Below, in pieces: positions 57,017 to 64,000 of a stretch of 64,000 nt of DNA. The notes beneath the pieces were generated by a model. That model was given only the letters and a program-made list of their open reading frames with translations. It was not told the DNA's origin and did not search any database. The position numbers and the translations under genes are program-made. Location of the stretch: positions 143,789-207,788 of the forward strand of contig NZ_JAHTKP010000011.1 of NCBI RefSeq assembly GCF_019192735.1, written 5' to 3'. The DNA comes from Kitasatospora aureofaciens (GTDB taxonomy: Bacteria; Actinomycetota; Actinomycetes; Streptomycetales; Streptomycetaceae). The first letter of the stretch is position 1. The number at the start of each line of letters is the position of its first letter.

Positions 57017-58084
57017 ATGGCCGGGCACGAGCATTCCCACGATGATCATGCGCATGACCATGGCCCCGAGGCCCACGGCGGCCACGGGCACGGTCACGGC
57101 GGGCACGGCCACGGCGGCCATTCGCACAGTGTCGCCGCCGACGCCGACCGCCGCTGGCTGGTCAGTGCGCTCGCGCTGATCGTCGTCTTCATGGCCGGCG
57201 AGGTCGTGGTCGGCTTCGCCGCGCAGTCGCTGGCCCTGATCTCCGACGCCGCGCACATGCTCACCGACGCCGCCTCGATCGTCCTGGCGCTGGTCGCGAT
57301 GCGGCTCGCCGCCCGCCCGGCCCGCGGCGGCTACACGTACGGGCTCAAGCGCGCCGAGATCCTCTCCGCGCAGGCCAACGGCGTCACCCTGCTCGTCCTG
57401 TCCGCGTGGCTCGGATACGAGGCGGTCACCCGGCTGGTGCAACCGCCGGAGGTCACCGGCTCGCTGGTGCTGATCACCGCGCTGGTCGGCATCGTCGTCA
57501 ACCTCGCGGCCACCTGGTGCATGTCGAAGGCCAACCGCAGCTCGCTGAACGTCGAGGGCGCCTTCCAGCACGTGCTCACCGACCTGTACGCGTTCATCGC
57601 CACCGCCGTCGCCGGCCTGATCGTGCTGACCACCGGCTTCGTCCGGGCCGACGCGATCGCCTCGCTGATCGTCGTCGCCCTGATGCTCAAGGCCGGCATC
57701 GGGCTGGTCCGGGACTCCGGGCGGATCTTCCTGGAGGCCGCCCCGGCCGGGATCGACCCGGACGCGGTGGCCGACCGGCTGGTCACCGAGCCGCTCGTCG
57801 AGGAGATCCACGACCTGCACATCTGGGAGATCACCTCCGGCCAGCCGGCCCTGTCCGCACACATCCTGGTCACCCCGGGCGGGGACTGCCACGCCGTACG
57901 GCGCGAACTCCAGCGCCGGCTGGCCGGCGAGTACGGGATCACCCACAGCACGCTCCAGGTCGACCATGTCGGCGAGGACGAGGCGGGCGCGCTGCTGCAG
58001 ATCGCCGGCCCGGGCGAGCCGTCCGCCGAGCACTGTGCCGACGCACACGGCCCGGTCCACCGCGCGGGCCCGCACGAGCACTGA
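57017..58084 (+). CDS. Cation diffusion facilitator (CzcD/ZnT-like) exporter
   Basis: A 355-residue metal exporter. The N-terminus is His-rich (about residues 4-37, repeats of HGHGGH). Six membrane helices follow; the metal site Asp and His are in ALISDAAHMLTDAASI (HxxxD) and FQHVLTDLYAFIATAV (HxxxD). The cytosolic C-terminal domain IHDLHIWEITSGQPALSAHI is typical, and the C-terminus is again His-rich. Zinc or cobalt is likely. It starts ATG 57017 with GAGAGG upstream. The 248-bp intergenic region before it shows no recognised Zur or ArsR box. Confidence 0.92.
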   Translation: MAGHEHSHDDHAHDHGPEAHGGHGHGHGGHGHGGHSHSVAADADRRWLVSALALIVVFMAGEVVVGFAAQSLALISDAAHMLTDAASIVLALVAMRLAARPARGGYTYGLKRAEILSAQANGVTLLVLSAWLGYEAVTRLVQPPEVTGSLVLITALVGIVVNLAATWCMSKANRSSLNVEGAFQHVLTDLYAFIATAVAGLIVLTTGFVRADAIASLIVVALMLKAGIGLVRDSGRIFLEAAPAGIDPDAVADRLVTEPLVEEIHDLHIWEITSGQPALSAHILVTPGGDCHAVRRELQRRLAGEYGITHSTLQVDHVGEDEAGALLQIAGPGEPSAEHCADAHGPVHRAGPHEH

Positions 58085-58140
58085 CCCGCACGAGAACTGA
58101 AACGGGCGATCCGTCAGCGCGGTACGGCATGATCTGAGGC

Positions 58141-59061
58141 GTGACCGCACCGCGACTGATGCTGCTCGACTCCGCCAGCCTGTACTTCCGGGCCTACTTC
58201 GGCGTACCGGACACCCTGCGTTCGCCGCAGGGTGAGCCGGTCAACGCCGTCCGCGGCCTGCTGGACTTCATCGCCCGGCTGGTCCACGACCACCGCCCCG
58301 ACCAGCTGGTCGCCTGCATGGACGCCGACTGGCGCCCGCAGTGGCGGGTGGACCTCGTGCCCTCGTACAAGACCCACCGGGTCGCCGAGGCCGCCGAGGA
58401 CGGCGAGGAGGAGGTGCCCGACACGCTGGCCCCGCAGGTCCCGGTGATCGAGCAGGTGCTGGACGCGCTCGGCATCGCCCGGGTCGGCTCCCCCGGCTAC
58501 GAGGCGGACGACGTGATCGGCACCCTCACCGCCCGCGCAAAGGGCCAGGTGCAGATCGTCACCGGCGACCGCGACCTGTTCCAGCTGGTCGACGACGCCC
58601 GCGCGATCACCGTGCTCTACCCCGTCAAGGGCATGGGGAACCTGCAGGTCACGAACGACGCGCTGCTGCTGGAGAAGTACGGCGTGCGCGGCGCGCAGTA
58701 CGCCGACATGGCCGCCCTGCGCGGGGACCCGAGCGACGGCCTGCCGGGGGTGAAGGGCATCGGCGAGAAGACGGCCGCCCAGCTGATCAACGAGTACGGG
58801 GACCTCGCCGCGATCCGCGCCGCCGCCCTCGACGTCGGATCCCGGCTCACCCCGGCCCGCCGCCGCAACATCGTCGAGGGCGCGGCCTACCTGGACGTCG
58901 CCCCGAAGGTGGTCCGGGTCGCCGACGACGCCCCGCTGCCGCCCTTCGACCCGGCCCTGCCGCGCGAGCCGCTGGACCCGATGACCCTGGAGGAGCTCTC
59001 CGCCCGCTGGGGCCTCGGCACCTCCCTGGAGCGCGTCCTGGAAGCCCTCGCCACGCGCTGA
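58141..59061 (+). CDS. 5'-3' exonuclease (PolI N-terminal domain-like)
   Basis: A 306-residue flap/5' exonuclease like the N-terminal domain of DNA polymerase I, without a polymerase part. Metal-binding acidic residues are seen in MLLDSASLYFRAYF, ACMDADWRPQWR, GSPGYEADDVIGTL (EADD) and TGDRDLFQLVDD. The helix-hairpin-helix DPSDGLPGVKGIGEKTAAQLI binds DNA. It is common in actinobacteria and is expected to process flaps or RNA primers. It starts at GTG 58141, 56 bp after the CDF gene. Confidence 0.92.
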   Translation: MTAPRLMLLDSASLYFRAYFGVPDTLRSPQGEPVNAVRGLLDFIARLVHDHRPDQLVACMDADWRPQWRVDLVPSYKTHRVAEAAEDGEEEVPDTLAPQVPVIEQVLDALGIARVGSPGYEADDVIGTLTARAKGQVQIVTGDRDLFQLVDDARAITVLYPVKGMGNLQVTNDALLLEKYGVRGAQYADMAALRGDPSDGLPGVKGIGEKTAAQLINEYGDLAAIRAAALDVGSRLTPARRRNIVEGAAYLDVAPKVVRVADDAPLPPFDPALPREPLDPMTLEELSARWGLGTSLERVLEALATR

Positions 59062-59076
59062 GCCCGCGCACACGAG

Positions 59077-59109
59077 GGGCCCGCACGTTCGCCACGAACG
59101 TGCGGGCCC
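59077..59109. terminator. Strong bidirectional hairpin
   Basis: GGGCCCGCACGTTCG (59077-59091) is the exact complement of CGAACGTGCGGGCCC (59095-59109). It lies between convergent exonuclease and regulator genes. Confidence 0.88.
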
Positions 59110-59122
59110 GATCTGTCCGACG

Positions 59123-60478
59123 TCACGCGGCGGCGAGTTCGGTTGCCCGCTGGCCGAGTTCGGAAGCACCCGGGATGCCTCGCCTGCTGTAGACGGCCAT
59201 GGTCGAGCGCATGGTCTTCAGCTCCTTCCTGTTCCGGTCGGACGCCACGCCGTCCATGAGGTCCAGGCACTGGCTCCAGAGGATCACGGCCTCCTCGTGA
59301 CGGTGCTGGGCCGCCACCGACTTGGCGAGGTTCGCGATGGTCAGGCCGCGAACCCGCTGGTACGTCTCCGGGACGCGGCCCTCCAGTGCCGCGCGGTAGT
59401 GGCGTTCGGCGGCCTTGTGGTCCTTCATCTCGGTCAGGGTCTTGCCCGTGTGCGATGCCACGGTGGCTGCCACCGGCCCGGAGGCCGCCGCGTACGAGGG
59501 AACGCCGTCGTCGCCGGCCAGCATGGCGTCCTCAGCGGCGAGTAGCGCCACCGCGGCGTTCTTGCCGTGGCCACTCGCTCCGTACGCCCGAGCAGCGGTC
59601 ACCAGCAGCAGCGCCTCGGTCTTCCGGTCCACCTTCCCCCGGGCCCGCGAGTGTGCGGCCTCGGCCAGCTCCACACAGTGCTCGGACTGCTTCAGATCGA
59701 GGGCCTGATGCGTGAGCGCCCGCATCATCCAGGCCCCGTGGCCTGCGGGATCGGACTCGCAGGCAAGCTGGAAGGCAAGGAGGTAGAACCTCTGAGCAGC
59801 GCCTTCCCGACCGAGGTCGTGGCATTTCCACCCCACCAGGGTCGCCAGTTCAGCGGCCGCCCCGTATGCACTTCGCCGTACCGCCTCGGACGGAAACGTG
59901 GCCTGGAGCATCGGGGTGACGGTGTCAGCCAGGTAGGACGAGACCGTGGAAAGCCCGTGCCCTCCGCCGAACTTTTCGTCGGCGGATCTGAACATCTCGG
60001 TGAGCTGCCGGACGGTCGCCACTTCCTCGGCGCCGGCCCTACGACCGCTCTCGCCGCTTCTCAGCATGGCGGCGGCAGCCTCGTGGTCGTACGTGAGCGG
60101 GAGCCCGACCGATGCGGCGGCGAAGGCGCGGGCGAGGAAGTCGCGACGGTGGAACATGACGAGCCTCCCGAGATCGGAAGCGGTAGCCAGGAAATCAGGG
60201 GCCATGGCCTCCCCGATTGCGTCGCAGCCTAGACCGATCTCGGAGGTCGTCACCTTCCGCTTCGCCAATCTGGTGAGAGCTTCCGCAAGATAGGCCGCTG
60301 TACTGCCAGTTGGAGTGCCACCCTTCACCCAGGAGTGCACTGCCGACTTCGACGTGTACAGCGCCTCGCCGGGCTCCGCCGCGACGGCGCGGACCGCCTT
60401 GGCCAAAGCCTCGTACGTACACCCAGCTTCTGCGACGACGACGGCCAGCTGCCGATTCGTCTCGTTACGTCCAGTCAA
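59123..60478 (-). CDS. HTH regulator with TPR-like C-terminal domain
   Basis: A 451-residue protein of a type common in Streptomyces. The N-terminal 80 residues hold an HTH-like unit: NRQLAVVVAEAGCTYEALAKAVR, then YTSKSAVHSWVKGGTPTGSTAAYLAEAL with the recognition-helix features SKSAVHSWV. The rest (about 150-450) is made of helical repeats resembling TPRs, for example AYGASGHGKNAAVALLAAED and HYRAALEGRVPETYQRVRG. It probably binds DNA and a protein or peptide ligand. The start is taken as TTG 60478 (LTGRNETNRQL); a frame to ATG 60535 exists. It diverges from the nucleotide-sugar operon and may regulate it. Confidence 0.75.
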   Translation of the reverse strand: MTGRNETNRQLAVVVAEAGCTYEALAKAVRAVAAEPGEALYTSKSAVHSWVKGGTPTGSTAAYLAEALTRLAKRKVTTSEIGLGCDAIGEAMAPDFLATASDLGRLVMFHRRDFLARAFAAASVGLPLTYDHEAAAAMLRSGESGRRAGAEEVATVRQLTEMFRSADEKFGGGHGLSTVSSYLADTVTPMLQATFPSEAVRRSAYGAAAELATLVGWKCHDLGREGAAQRFYLLAFQLACESDPAGHGAWMMRALTHQALDLKQSEHCVELAEAAHSRARGKVDRKTEALLLVTAARAYGASGHGKNAAVALLAAEDAMLAGDDGVPSYAAASGPVAATVASHTGKTLTEMKDHKAAERHYRAALEGRVPETYQRVRGLTIANLAKSVAAQHRHEEAVILWSQCLDLMDGVASDRNRKELKTMRSTMAVYSRRGIPGASELGQRATELAAA

Positions 60479-60498
60479 CTCACGCCCCAGCGTTGATC

Positions 60499-60516
60499 TT
60501 GAACGGATTGAACGGG
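60499..60516. promoter_or_regulatory. 9-bp direct repeat in the divergent promoter region
   Basis: TTGAACGGA and TTGAACGGG lie head to tail at 60499-60507 and 60508-60516, between the HTH gene and the epimerase operon. They could be half-sites for the HTH protein. Confidence 0.4.
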
Positions 60517-60603
60517 ATGGGCGGGCCATCACCATACCGCCTCAGCGTGTCCGGCAGTTCACTGACTGCAATGAACCCGAACCTCAGGAGAGGTCGATTT
60601 CTC

Positions 60604-61650
60604 ATGGCTGACGTGTTCCCCGACTCGCGCCTGCGCGAACTGACCGGTGCCACTGTGCTGGTCACCGGAGGCGGTGGCCTGGTCGGCAGCCGCATCGTCG
60701 CCCAGCTCGCCGCGCACGGCGCCAGGCCGATCGTCCTGGACCGCTTCGACGCCTACCCACACCCGGTGCGAGGCCTGTTCGAGGTGGACCGGCACGGTAC
60801 GCAGGTCGTCCTCGGTGACGTGCGTGAGCGGGCAACCGTGAAGTGGCTCATCGACCGAGCCGACTACGTGATCCACGCTGCCGCGTACGCCGATGTCGCG
60901 GCGTGCACTCGACGACCGGACACGGCGTTCGCCGCCAACGTGCACGGTACCCAGACCATCCTGGACGAACTGCTGGAATCCCGGGTGAAGCGGCTGGTGT
61001 TCGTGTCCTCGGCGTCCGTCTACGGTGACGGCGTCGCCGGGAACGATGCACCACGGTTCACTGAGGACCAGCCGCTGACGCCGATCTCGGTGTACGCCAA
61101 CACGAAGTTGTGGGGCGAACACCAAGTACGTCTGATGCTCGGCGGCAGCCGCACCGAATATTCAATCGTCCGGTACTTCTCGGTGTACGGAGACCCGCAG
61201 ATCCCCAAGCCCGGCTCGCACTCCTGGATGGTGCCCTGGCTGGCTCTGTCCGCCCACAGCGGCCGTCCGATGCGACTCAACGGCGGCGGCCACCAGGTGC
61301 GCGACCTGGTCCACGTCGAGGACATCGCGCGCGCCACCGTCCTCGCGCTCGTCGCCGATCAGGCGGCGAGTCAGACCATCAACATCGGCACCGGCATCCC
61401 CACTTCGGTCCGAGCGATCGCCGAACTGGTCGCCGCGCACTACCCCGGCACCGCGTTCATCGAGACACCGATGCCCGACGGCGACCCGCGCGGGGGTTAC
61501 GCCGACACCCGCAAGGCCACGGATCTGCTCGGCTGGCACCCCGCCATCACGCTCAGCGAGGGCATCGACCGCTACGTGACCTGGCTCAGGGCTACGCCGA
61601 ACTCCGTTCCGGACTGGTTCACGTCCCAGACCGTTCCGTTGGCTGCCTGA
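60604..61650 (+). CDS. NAD-dependent epimerase/dehydratase (extended SDR)
   Basis: A 348-residue nucleotide-sugar epimerase or dehydratase. NAD loop: VLVTGGGGLVGSRIVAQL; acidic end DRFDAYPHPV; HAAAYADVAAC; catalytic Ser-Tyr-Lys set in FVSSASVYGDGV and SVYANTKLWGEH; and RDLVHVEDIARATV. This is the UDP-glucose 4-epimerase/dTDP-hexose group. Starts ATG 60604 with AGGAGAGG about 10 nt upstream. First gene of a three-gene run with another epimerase and an aminotransferase; the substrate sugar is not defined. Confidence 0.88.
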   Translation: MADVFPDSRLRELTGATVLVTGGGGLVGSRIVAQLAAHGARPIVLDRFDAYPHPVRGLFEVDRHGTQVVLGDVRERATVKWLIDRADYVIHAAAYADVAACTRRPDTAFAANVHGTQTILDELLESRVKRLVFVSSASVYGDGVAGNDAPRFTEDQPLTPISVYANTKLWGEHQVRLMLGGSRTEYSIVRYFSVYGDPQIPKPGSHSWMVPWLALSAHSGRPMRLNGGGHQVRDLVHVEDIARATVLALVADQAASQTINIGTGIPTSVRAIAELVAAHYPGTAFIETPMPDGDPRGGYADTRKATDLLGWHPAITLSEGIDRYVTWLRATPNSVPDWFTSQTVPLAA

Positions 61651-61668
61651 TCGAAGGGACATAGTCTG

Positions 61669-62724
61669 ATGCACATCGTGCTGCTCGGCGGGGCCGGATA
61701 CATCGGCTCCGTCGCCTCTCACCACCTCGCATCGCTCGGCCACGACGTCACTGTCGTGGACGGCCTGATCTACAACCGTGCGGACGACCCGGGCCGGCTC
61801 CTGCCGAGCACCGCCGCCTTCGTCAACGGAGACCTGCGCGACCCCGACCTGCTCGCCCGGGTCTTTGACGGCGCGGATGCCGTCGTGCACCTCGGGGGCA
61901 TCGTGGGTGAACCGGCCTGCCGACTGGACGAGGAACTGGCCGCCGAGCTGAACTTCGCCGCCCCGATGATCGCCGCCGAGGCCGCCGCCGGTGCCGGCGT
62001 CGCGCAGTACGTGTTCTTCTCCTCGTGCAGCGTCTACGGCAGCCACGACGGCACCGTGGACGAGGACACCGAGCCGAACCCGCTGGGGATCTACGCCCGG
62101 ACCAAGGTCCTCGCCGAACGCCGCCTGCCCGATGTCCTCGCCGGGGTCACCGGGTTGACGAATCTGCGGCTGGCGACCGTCCATGGCTGCTCCCCGCGCC
62201 AGCGCTTGGACTCCGTGGTCAACTCGATGGCGTCGCGCGCCGTCGCCACCGGGCGCATCCCGCTCAACGGCGGTTCGCAGCGCCGCCCTCTCGTTCACGT
62301 CGGCGATGTCGCCCGAGTACTCGGCGATGTCCTGGAGGAGACCATGACGGGGGTGTGGAACGTCGGCAGCGACCAAGAGAACCACACCATCGCCGCCATC
62401 GCCGAGACCGTGGCCGCCATCGTGCCCGGGTCGAAGATCCGGCGTGGACCTGAGCGGGATGAAACCGACGCCCGCGACTACCGGGTGAGCTTCGCCCGGC
62501 TCGGGCGCCACATTCCGGGGGCCTGCTCGACCACGCTCAGGGAGGGGGCGCAGGAGATCGCCGATCTCCTGGTGGCACATAAGATCACCGACCCGAACGA
62601 GGCCGAGTACGACAACCACCGAGGCCTGGCGGACGCCTTCCGCGCCGGCAAGGTGCGGAGTGTACGCACCTTGGCCTGCCAGAGGTACCACGCCGAATAC
62701 ATCACCTCGTGGGGGCAGCCGTGA
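61669..62724 (+). CDS. NAD-dependent epimerase/dehydratase (second)
   Basis: A 351-residue extended SDR: MHIVLLGGAGYIGSVASHHL, VVHLGGIVGEPAC, FSSCSVYGSHDG, and the catalytic Tyr-Lys in LGIYARTKVLAERRL. RPLVHVGDVARVLGD follows. The pattern HLGGIVGEPACR and the C-terminal DYRVSFARLGRHIPGA are shared with epimerases of lipid- or antibiotic-linked sugar pathways. It starts 18 bp after the first epimerase and overlaps the aminotransferase. The exact reaction (4-epimerase, 4,6-dehydratase or 3,5-epimerase partner) cannot be decided by reading. Confidence 0.87.
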   Translation: MHIVLLGGAGYIGSVASHHLASLGHDVTVVDGLIYNRADDPGRLLPSTAAFVNGDLRDPDLLARVFDGADAVVHLGGIVGEPACRLDEELAAELNFAAPMIAAEAAAGAGVAQYVFFSSCSVYGSHDGTVDEDTEPNPLGIYARTKVLAERRLPDVLAGVTGLTNLRLATVHGCSPRQRLDSVVNSMASRAVATGRIPLNGGSQRRPLVHVGDVARVLGDVLEETMTGVWNVGSDQENHTIAAIAETVAAIVPGSKIRRGPERDETDARDYRVSFARLGRHIPGACSTTLREGAQEIADLLVAHKITDPNEAEYDNHRGLADAFRAGKVRSVRTLACQRYHAEYITSWGQP

Positions 62725-63860
62725 CGACCACTGCCCCGTTCCTCCCGTGGAACCGGCCGTCCCTTGGAAGCGAGGAGGAGGCCGAGGTCATCGACACCCT
62801 GCGCTCGGGCTGGCTCACCCACGGCCCGAAGGCAACGCGGTTCGAGGAGGCCGTGAGGACCGACCTCGGGGTCGAGGACGCCTTCGCCGTCTCTTCGTGC
62901 ACCGCAGCCCTGCATTTGGCGCTGCTGACGGTCGGCATCAAGCCGGGCGACGAGGTGATCACCCCGAGCCTCACCTTCTGCGCCACCCCGAACGCCATCC
63001 TCCAGTCCGGCGGCACACCGGTGTTCACCGAGGTCGATCCGATCACCTTCAACATCGATCCGAAGGCGGTCGAACAGGCGATCACCCCCAAGACCCGAGC
63101 CATCGTGGTCATGCACTACGGCGGCCACCCCTGCGACCTCCTGGCGTTCCGCAAGATCGCCGACGACCACGGCCTGGTCCTGATCGAGGACGCCGCCCAC
63201 GCGCTGCAAGCCTGGCGCGACGGCCTGCGAGCGGGCAGCGGCGGCGACCTGGCGGTGTTCTCCTTCTACGCGAACAAGGTCATGACGACCGGTGAAGGCG
63301 GGATGATCGTCGGCCGTGCCGAACTCGTCCAGCGGGCCCGGCTGCTGGGACGCCACGGCATCGACACCTCGGTGTGGCAGCGGCACGGCAAGCGCCGCAC
63401 CGCCGACTACGAGGTCACCGTGCCGGGCTTGAAGTACACGATGCCGGACATCACCGCTGCGGTCGGCATCCAGCAGTTCCAGAAGCTGCCGGAGTTCACC
63501 GCGCGCCGATCCCTAATCGCCGCCTCCTACGACCGGTCCCTCGCCGGCCTTCCAGGGCTGCGGCTGCCCACCGTCCTGGACGGGGTACGGCACGGCTGGT
63601 TCCTCTACCCCGTCCTGATCGAACCGGTCGGCGGCCGGACCCGGGACACCGTGGCCAACCTGCTCCTCGACGCGTACGGGATCGGCACCAGCGTGCACTT
63701 CAAGCCGGTGCACCGCCTCGCCGCGTACCGGTACCTGAAGTGCCACCTTCCCGTCACCGAACAGGTCGCCGCCCGGCAGCTGTCCCTGCCGTGTTACCCG
63801 GCGATGACCAGCACGGACGTGCAGCGCGTCATCGACGCCCTCCACGCCATCTGGTCCTGA
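62721..63860 (+). CDS. DegT/DnrJ/EryC1/StrS-family sugar aminotransferase
   Basis: A 379-residue PLP aminotransferase for keto-sugars. Key parts: WLTHGPKATRFEEAV, VSSCTAALHLALL, PSLTFCATPNAILQSGGTPVF, the PLP Asp in LIEDAAHALQAW, and the PLP Lys in FSFYANKVMTTGEGGMI. The C-terminal FKPVHRLAAYRYL and LSLPCYPAMT are also typical. I chose GTG 62721, which overlaps the epimerase stop (GTGA) and has GGGGG 6 nt before it; GTG 62709 is an alternative. It adds an amino group to a nucleotide-linked hexose, implying an amino sugar product. Confidence 0.92.
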   Translation: MTTTAPFLPWNRPSLGSEEEAEVIDTLRSGWLTHGPKATRFEEAVRTDLGVEDAFAVSSCTAALHLALLTVGIKPGDEVITPSLTFCATPNAILQSGGTPVFTEVDPITFNIDPKAVEQAITPKTRAIVVMHYGGHPCDLLAFRKIADDHGLVLIEDAAHALQAWRDGLRAGSGGDLAVFSFYANKVMTTGEGGMIVGRAELVQRARLLGRHGIDTSVWQRHGKRRTADYEVTVPGLKYTMPDITAAVGIQQFQKLPEFTARRSLIAASYDRSLAGLPGLRLPTVLDGVRHGWFLYPVLIEPVGGRTRDTVANLLLDAYGIGTSVHFKPVHRLAAYRYLKCHLPVTEQVAARQLSLPCYPAMTSTDVQRVIDALHAIWS

Positions 63861-63883
63861 CCGGCACCGTGCCGGGCCGGCTG

Positions 63884-64000
63884 TCAGATCACCGGCGGTC
63901 GGCCCAGCCGCGTCATCCGCCACACCGTGCTCCACCGCATCGGTCGCCGCGGCGGGCATGGGGTGCGGACGCCCTCGAAGAACCCGGACCACCACGCCTT
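63884..64000 (-). CDS. C-terminus of a probable glycosyltransferase (cut by the right edge)
   Basis: A 38-codon minus-strand frame enters from the right edge and stops at TGA 63884-63886. It reads WWSGFFEGVRTPCPP, then RRPMRWSTVWRMTRLGRPPV. The ending, with E-G-x-R, RRPM-W-TVWRMTRLGRPP, resembles the C-terminus of Streptomyces family 2 glycosyltransferases with terminal membrane helices; that link is from memory. It is convergent with the aminotransferase, only 23 bp away, fitting a sugar-transfer cluster. The first residues are outside the window. Confidence 0.5.
   Translation of the reverse strand, partial: KAWWSGFFEGVRTPCPPRRPMRWSTVWRMTRLGRPPVI

Overview
High-GC actinobacterial chromosome, almost certainly a Streptomyces or Kitasatospora species. 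Reasons: very high GC with G/C at third codon positions, frequent GTG and TTG starts, 1- or 4-nt gene overlaps, DasR-, CsnR- and ARG-type operators, and gene order that, from memory, parallels the S. coelicolor SCO1553-SCO1614 region. No tRNA, rRNA, CRISPR array or prophage was seen.

Layout. 1-5.7 kb: cobalamin genes on the minus strand (a BluB-CobT fusion cut by the left edge, and CobL) and a GNAT acetyltransferase. 5.9-8.6 kb: metNIQ methionine importer. 9.1-10.3 kb: a GNAT protein and a sigma-region-4-only protein. 10.4-18.2 kb: the arginine cluster argC-J-B-D-R-G-H on the minus strand, with ARG-box-like palindromes before argC and argG. 18.26-22.81 kb: a sharply bounded 4.55-kb transposable element between the argC promoter and an rRNA methyltransferase gene. 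It has 70-bp terminal inverted repeats built of three sub-repeats, a 5-bp GCAGG target duplication, a TnsA-like endonuclease, a truncated HTH gene and a two-gene cargo (membrane protein plus solute-binding lipoprotein). 22.8-33.8 kb: assorted metabolic and secreted functions (RNA methyltransferase, VOC and S4 proteins, polysaccharide deacetylase, SDR, 3-hydroxybutyryl-CoA dehydrogenase, sugar-binding lipoprotein, GH46 chitosanase under a CsnR-type operator, GntR-regulated ABC exporter). 33.9-41.6 kb: translation core (pheST, infC-rpmI-rplT, TrmH-type RNA methyltransferase) and a histidine kinase; infC appears to start at ATC behind a leader terminator. 42.1-47.6 kb: DUF1844, SseB, an amino-acid deaminase/aldolase-like protein, a small protein with a RHIM/BASS-like tail, a membrane-anchored LPMO behind a DasR site, and a DUF2510 protein. 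47.7-51.1 kb: glnA4-type glutamyl-amine catabolic genes in which the aldehyde dehydrogenase has collapsed to a remnant. 51.1-56.8 kb: a compact lipid-type cluster (acyl-ACP desaturase, CFA-type methyltransferase, MFS exporter, ACP, ketosynthase, SGNH hydrolase). 57-59 kb: CDF cation exporter and a 5'-3' exonuclease. 59.1-64 kb: an HTH regulator divergent from a nucleotide-sugar operon (two epimerases and a DegT aminotransferase), with the end of a convergent, probably glycosyltransferase, gene at the right edge.

The two most notable items are the Tn7-like mini-element at 18257-22805 and the small ACP-dependent lipid cluster at 51146-56768.
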